Of a stretch of DNA of 9,958 nucleotides, positions 7,417 through 9,958 are shown in pieces. Numbering within the stretch: the stretch's first letter is position 1; each line of letters opens with the position of its first letter. The notes beneath the pieces are model-generated. The model did not search any database. It had not been told where the DNA came from and saw only the letters and a program-made list of their open reading frames with translations. This DNA is from Gemmatimonadota bacterium (GTDB taxonomy: Bacteria; Gemmatimonadota; Gemmatimonadetes; Longimicrobiales; Longimicrobiaceae), in contig JAHWJV010000094.1 in assembly GCA_019348265.1 (NCBI GenBank), positions 1 through 9,958 of the forward strand, written 5' to 3'. Made by a program: the position numbers and the translations under genes.

Positions 7417-8148
7417 TTATTGAGCTCCTATCCCGGGCATCCCCGATTCCGGAACGCCCGGGCCGCCATCATCCGCCATCACGCTGGGGAGCGGCTGTCC
7501 GAGTCGCTTCGCCAGCTCGACCTCGTACGGGGAGTAGTGATCCTCGGTCTTCAGCGAGAGCGAGCGCCGCGTCTGCTCCGCGCGCGTGAACCGCCCGCGC
7601 AGCGGGAAATCCTTCCGCAGCGGGTGCCCCTCGGCGTAATTGTACGGCATCAGGATGCGGCGCAGGTCGGGGTGGCCGCGGAAGACGATCCCGAACATGT
7701 CGAACGTTTCGCGCTCGAGCCAATCGGACGCGCGCCAGACGTAATAGACGCTATCCACTTCGAGGCGGTCGAGCGGCAGCTCGATCTTGATCCGAAGCTG
7801 ACGGCGGTTGGGGATCGACCAGAGCTCGTACACGAGCTGCAGAAAGGCGCCGTTGCCGTAGTCGATCGCCGTCACGTCCCGCAGCATGTCGTAGCGCTCG
7901 CCCGGGTTATCGCGAAGCCACCTGAGGATCTCGAGGTTCCGCTCCGGCCCGATGTACACGATGTGCTCGTCGCCCGACACCACCTCGTGCCGCAGGATCG
8001 CCTCGCCGAAGGTGTCGCGCAGCGCGTCGACCGTCGGATGCGGCGGCAGATCCCCCGCCGGCGGCGGCGACTCGACCGTCTCGCCGGCGGCGCGCGCCGG
8101 ACCCTGGTCGAGGGCGTCGAGGCCTTTCTTGAAGTTCGGATCAGTCAT
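7417..8148 (-). CDS. nuoC: NADH-quinone oxidoreductase subunit C
   Basis: NuoC (30-kDa homologue) is a cofactor-free subunit that supports NuoD in the connecting module. The 243-residue product has the family signature ERETFDMFGIVFRGHPDLRR (145-164) followed by GHPLRKDFPLRGRF (174-187). The first 40 residues are a Pro/Ala/Gly-rich leader and the last 30 a Gly/Pro tail, both likely disordered. ATG 8148 is the natural start. The only Shine-Dalgarno-like sequence is GGAG about 11 nt upstream, and it belongs to the terminal heptad of the B-C hairpin. The gene is followed after one base by nuoD. Confidence 0.97.
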   Translation of the reverse strand: MTDPNFKKGLDALDQGPARAAGETVESPPPAGDLPPHPTVDALRDTFGEAILRHEVVSGDEHIVYIGPERNLEILRWLRDNPGERYDMLRDVTAIDYGNGAFLQLVYELWSIPNRRQLRIKIELPLDRLEVDSVYYVWRASDWLERETFDMFGIVFRGHPDLRRILMPYNYAEGHPLRKDFPLRGRFTRAEQTRRSLSLKTEDHYSPYEVELAKRLGQPLPSVMADDGGPGVPESGMPGIGAQ

Positions 8149-8156
8149 GGGATATT

Positions 8157-8225
8157 AGTCTCCAGTCTCCAGTCGCCAGTCCCCAGTCGGAAGATTCCGG
8201 ACTGGAGACTGGCGACTGGAGACTG
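8157..8225. repeat. Heptad-repeat inverted element, nuoB-nuoC junction
   Basis: The left arm is five in-register units at 8157-8191: AGTCTCC, AGTCTCC, AGTCGCC, AGTCCCC, AGTCGGA. The right arm reads back as AGTCTCC, AGTCGCC, AGTCTCC, AGTCCGG. The inner 29-30 bases of each arm pair almost perfectly, with one bulge and one mismatch, around the centre GGAAGATTCC. The element runs into GACTGATAGC at 8221-8230, which is identical to a stretch in the F-G and E-F elements. It thus joins the AGTC type of heptad to the GATAGC type in one element. It fills nearly all of the 88-nt junction and supplies the GGAG preceding nuoC. No U-tract follows. Confidence 0.92.
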
Positions 8226-8236
8226 ATAGCTTCTCG

Positions 8237-8968
8237 TCACGGCTGTCTATCGTTGGGCCGAACGATGGCGCCGCTCGAGACCAGACCGCTCGATCGGTTC
8301 TGCTGGGTCGAGTTCCCGAAGGGGCTCGTCACCAGGTCCAGGTGCTGCGCGGGCAGCGTGGGCAGCCCCTCGATCAGGCTCTCGTCCGCCACCCAGTCAG
8401 CGGTCGGGCTAGCCCGCCTGATCTTCTCCTGGATCATCAGGATCCCGTACATCAGGCCTTCAGGGCGCGGGGGGCATCCCGGGACGTAGACGTCGACCGG
8501 GATAATGGTGTCGATTCCCTGCACCATGCTGTACACGTCGAAGACGCCGCCCGAGGAGGCGCAGGCGCCCATCGATATCGACCACTTCGGCTGCGGCATC
8601 TGCTCCCAGATCCTGCGGAGCACCGGCGCCATCTTGTACGATACGCGCCCGGCGCAGATCAGCAGATCCGCCTGCCGCGGCGAGAAGCTCATCCGCTCCA
8701 TCCCGAAGCGGGCGAGATCGTAACGCGACGCCGCCGTGGCCATCATCTCGATGGCGCAGCAGGCGGTGCCGAACGGCATCGGCCACAGCGAATTCTCGCG
8801 TGCCCAGTTCACGACCGTGTCCAGCCGCGTGGTCAGAAAGCCCGGCGCCCCGGAGAATATTCCCCCTTGCGCCTCGGCGGTACGCACTGGGAGCCCGCCG
8901 CTCTCCTTCATCTCCGCTACATGCGCGTCGCGGCGGGTCTCATCTGGCTCATCGGGGTTCAGTCCCAT
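8237..8968 (-). CDS. nuoB: NADH-quinone oxidoreductase subunit B, N2 cluster
   Basis: NuoB (PSST homologue) holds [4Fe-4S] cluster N2, the last iron-sulphur centre before quinone. The 243-residue product shows the N2 ligands as the unusual adjacent pair C70-C71 (FGTACCAIEMM), C136 (GACASSGG) and C165 (VPGCPPRPEG). The core ends at about residue 183. A tail of roughly 60 mostly polar residues, rich in Ser, Gln and Asn, follows, whereas many NuoB proteins stop at about 160-185. The open frame extends upstream through nuoA, so the start must be chosen. ATG 8968 has AAGGGAG about 7 nt upstream and overlaps the last 10 nt of nuoA; an in-frame ATG seven codons upstream (8989) is less likely. The overlap implies coupling to nuoA. 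Confidence 0.97.
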   Translation of the reverse strand: MGLNPDEPDETRRDAHVAEMKESGGLPVRTAEAQGGIFSGAPGFLTTRLDTVVNWARENSLWPMPFGTACCAIEMMATAASRYDLARFGMERMSFSPRQADLLICAGRVSYKMAPVLRRIWEQMPQPKWSISMGACASSGGVFDVYSMVQGIDTIIPVDVYVPGCPPRPEGLMYGILMIQEKIRRASPTADWVADESLIEGLPTLPAQHLDLVTSPFGNSTQQNRSSGLVSSGAIVRPNDRQP

Positions 8969-9315
8969 TCGAGCGCTCCCTTCTTCCATTCGTAGACCAA
9001 TCCAACCGTGAGGATGAAGATGAACATGCCGGCCGCCGCGAACCCGGCGAGCCCGACCTGCCTCATCACCACCGCCCAGGGCAGGAGGAAAACCGTTTCC
9101 ACGTCGAAGACGATGAACAGGATCGCCACGACGTAGAAGTTTACGGAGAACCTCGCCCGCGTATCCCCGATCGGGTCCATTCCGGACTCGTACGGCGCCG
9201 ACTTCACCTGCGTCGTCTTGGTCGGGCTCACCACCGTCGAAAGCGCGACCATTCCGACCGCGTTTACGACCGAAAGGCCGAGCAGGATCAGCAGCGGAAG
9301 ATACGATCTGAGCAT
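8959..9315 (-). CDS. nuoA: NADH-quinone oxidoreductase subunit A
   Basis: NuoA is a small membrane subunit at the junction of the peripheral and membrane arms; its first loop lies by the quinone cavity. The 118-residue product has three hydrophobic segments (about 5-29, 58-82 and 88-108). It carries the family motif PYESGMDPIGDTRARFS (41-57), followed by YVVAILFIVFDVETVFLLPW (61-80), with the conserved acidic pair D71 and E73. The length is typical. It is the first gene of the operon. The ATG at 9315 has no convincing Shine-Dalgarno sequence. A good promoter lies 57-86 nt upstream, and a regulatory dyad sits in the presumed 5' leader. Confidence 0.98.
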   Translation of the reverse strand: MLRSYLPLLILLGLSVVNAVGMVALSTVVSPTKTTQVKSAPYESGMDPIGDTRARFSVNFYVVAILFIVFDVETVFLLPWAVVMRQVGLAGFAAAGMFIFILTVGLVYEWKKGALEWD

Positions 9316-9340
9316 AAGTCTGGGCTGAAGAACCCGCAGT

Positions 9341-9358
9341 TTGTGAAATCATTCACTT
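9341..9358. promoter_or_regulatory. Candidate Rex-type (or CRP-type) operator in the nuo leader
   Basis: The plus strand reads TTGTGAA-ATCA-TTCACTT. The published Rex operator form is about TTGTGAA-N4-TTCACAA; here 12 of the 14 half-site bases agree and one half is perfect. It lies roughly 7-24 nt downstream of the predicted nuo transcription start, a good place for a repressor. Rex is known to control nuo in Streptomyces. The same dyad also fits the CRP consensus TGTGA-N6-TCACA at 9 of 10 positions, so a CRP/FNR-family protein acting on the divergent glpD-like gene is the main alternative. No regulator gene lies in the window. Confidence 0.55.
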
Positions 9359-9368
9359 GTACACGACG

Positions 9369-9394
9369 CCCAAGATATGGTTCACGGTCTTGGG
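9369..9394. promoter_or_regulatory. Inverted repeat CCCAAGA-N12-TCTTGGG over the nuo -10 region
   Basis: There is a perfect 7-bp dyad with a 12-bp gap. One half covers most of the -10 hexamer and the other lies in the -10/-35 spacer next to the -35. The placement suits a dimeric repressor or a spacer-binding activator. I do not recognise a known family for this sequence. Chance occurrence is possible in a region this size but unlikely at just this position. Confidence 0.4.
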
Positions 9395-9401
9395 GTGTCA
9401 A
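9372..9401 (-). promoter_or_regulatory. Sigma70-type promoter for the nuo operon
   Basis: On the minus strand there is a consensus -35 TTGACA (9401-9396), an 18-bp spacer, and TATCTT (9377-9372), a 4/6 match to TATAAT including the key T1, A2 and T6. The start point would be near 9365, giving a leader of about 50 nt before nuoA. It is the only consensus -35 I see in the intergenic stretch, and it points towards the operon. Confidence 0.72.
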
Positions 9402-9556
9402 GCGAAGCGCCGCCACGGTTTTCGGCCGCCTTCCGCGTGATGAGCGGGGGCCGTCTTCCCGGGAGGTCGTGGGCGCGTCCGGCGCGGCGCGCCACGTGCG
9501 TACCGCGGCGCTGCAGTGGAGCATGAGTCGCGCCGAACCCGAGCCGAATCCGAACA
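9402..9556. other. Remaining nuo/glpD divergent intergenic region
   Basis: This GC-rich stretch lies between the nuo promoter and the glpD-like start. I see no small gene with a ribosome-binding site, no tRNA or other RNA gene, no terminator, and no good plus-strand promoter. The glpD promoter is presumably here or overlaps the 9341-9394 dyads, but its elements are not recognisable by eye. Confidence 0.5.
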
Positions 9557-9958
9557 GTGAACGATCGTAGGGAGCACTCGCTCGCGAGCGTAGACGCGAC
9601 GCCGCCCCCCTTTTCCGCTGCGGCGCGGCAAATGGCCTGGCGTCGCCTGCGCGCGGCAGAGTTCGATCTGGTCGTCATCGGCGGCGGTATTACCGGGGTG
9701 GGCATAGCCCGGGACGGCACGGGGCGAGGTCTGCGCGTGGCGCTGGTGGAGGGCGGCGACTTCGCGCAGGGGACGAGCAGTCGCTCTTCGCGGCTGATCC
9801 ACGGGGGACTGCGGTACCTGGAAACCTTTCATTTCAAGCTGGTCTTCGAGGCGCTCGCGGAGAGGAGGCGGCTGGTCGCGCTGGCGCCGCACCTGGTCCG
9901 GCCCCTCCCGTTCCTCTACCCGGTCTATTCCGGTGCGGACGTGGGTATGCTGAAGCTC
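9557..9958 (+). CDS. glpD: FAD-dependent glycerol-3-phosphate dehydrogenase, N-terminal part (runs off right edge)
   Basis: This enzyme family oxidises sn-glycerol 3-phosphate to dihydroxyacetone phosphate at the inner membrane and reduces quinone. In the 134 visible codons, the dinucleotide-binding beta strand FDLVVIGGGITGVG (from residue 36) gives GxGxxG at G42, G44 and G47, and E65 at the end of strand 2 should bind the FAD ribose. GTSSRSSRLIHGGLRYLE (72-89) is the second FAD-contact signature of the GlpD/GlpA family. Full proteins are about 500-560 residues, so three quarters lie outside. The start is uncertain. GTG 9557 is the first start after an in-frame stop at 9524 and includes an FSAAARQ..W..L segment that I recall from homologues. 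ATG 9632 would begin 25 codons later. Neither has a clear Shine-Dalgarno. The gene is divergent from nuo. Anaerobic GlpA or a related FAD dehydrogenase cannot be excluded. Confidence 0.9.
   Translation, partial: MNDRREHSLASVDATPPPFSAAARQMAWRRLRAAEFDLVVIGGGITGVGIARDGTGRGLRVALVEGGDFAQGTSSRSSRLIHGGLRYLETFHFKLVFEALAERRRLVALAPHLVRPLPFLYPVYSGADVGMLKL

Noticed and set aside
2247..7589. Long plus-strand open frames opposite nuoG, nuoF, nuoE and nuoD (for example 2247-3143, 3246-4004, 6363-7589)
   Set aside because: Same antisense shadow composition. Each lies wholly or largely over a secure complex I gene, with no ribosome-binding site or family motif.
313..8225. Intergenic hairpins as rho-independent terminators
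   Set aside because: None is followed by a U-tract in the nuo mRNA direction, and termination inside a complex I operon would be damaging.
8969..9352. N-terminal extension of nuoB reading through nuoA
   Set aside because: It is out-of-frame nuoA sequence. A good Shine-Dalgarno precedes ATG 8968 and family lengths fit that start.
9579..9590. Perfect 12-bp palindrome CGCTCGCGAGCG
   Set aside because: It lies inside the probable N-terminal coding part of the glpD-like gene in very GC-rich sequence, where such palindromes are common by chance.
9398..9892. Minus-strand open frames opposite the glpD-like gene
   Set aside because: Arg/Pro-rich shadows overlapping a plus-strand frame with two clear FAD-binding signatures.

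Overview
The window holds the front part of one long operon for respiratory complex I (proton-pumping NADH:quinone oxidoreductase), read on the minus strand. Going leftwards from 9315 the order is nuoA, B, C, D, E, F, G, H, I and the first 97 codons of nuoJ, which runs off the left edge. This is the canonical gene order of the 14-subunit bacterial enzyme. All cofactor ligands I can check are present: N2 in NuoB, N1a in NuoE, FMN and N3 in NuoF, N1b/N5/N4 and the optional N7 in NuoG, N6a/N6b in NuoI. The quinone-site His/Tyr pair of NuoD is also intact. Electrons from NADH enter at NuoF/E, pass through NuoG, I and B to quinone at the NuoB/D/H interface, and NuoA, H and J belong to the membrane arm. 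At the right edge, divergent to nuo, is the first quarter of an FAD-dependent glycerol-3-phosphate dehydrogenase (glpD-like), a second quinone-reducing dehydrogenase.

The two transcription units share the intergenic stretch 9316-9556. It contains a convincing sigma70-type promoter aimed at nuoA (TTGACA, 18 bp, TATCTT). Just downstream of the predicted transcription start is a near-perfect dyad, TTGTGAA-ATCA-TTCACTT, resembling the operator of the NADH/NAD+-sensing repressor Rex; it also fits a CRP-type site. A second dyad, CCCAAGA-N12-TCTTGGG, lies over the -10 element.

The most unusual part is between the genes. Five junctions are overlapping or tight (A-B, C-D, D-E, G-H, H-I). Four are 88-139 nt long (B-C, E-F, F-G, I-J), and each of these is filled almost end to end by a long inverted repeat whose arms are tandem 7-bp units. 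Every locus has its own heptad (AGTCTCC, GGCTATC, AGCTATC, AGTTACC/AGTTGCC), but nearly all fit one degenerate pattern, RGYYNYC, and the elements share a GACTGATAGC or ACTGAT segment at the same place. They divide the operon into blocks AB | CDE | F | GHI | J, and in mRNA would form long hairpins without terminator U-tracts.

The organism is a high-GC respiring bacterium. Short NuoG, extended NuoB/E/H and the heptad hairpins make me think of Gemmatimonadota or a neighbouring soil phylum, but this is a weak inference from memory. The enzymes themselves are ordinary; the novelty, if any, lies in the heptad elements and the control region.
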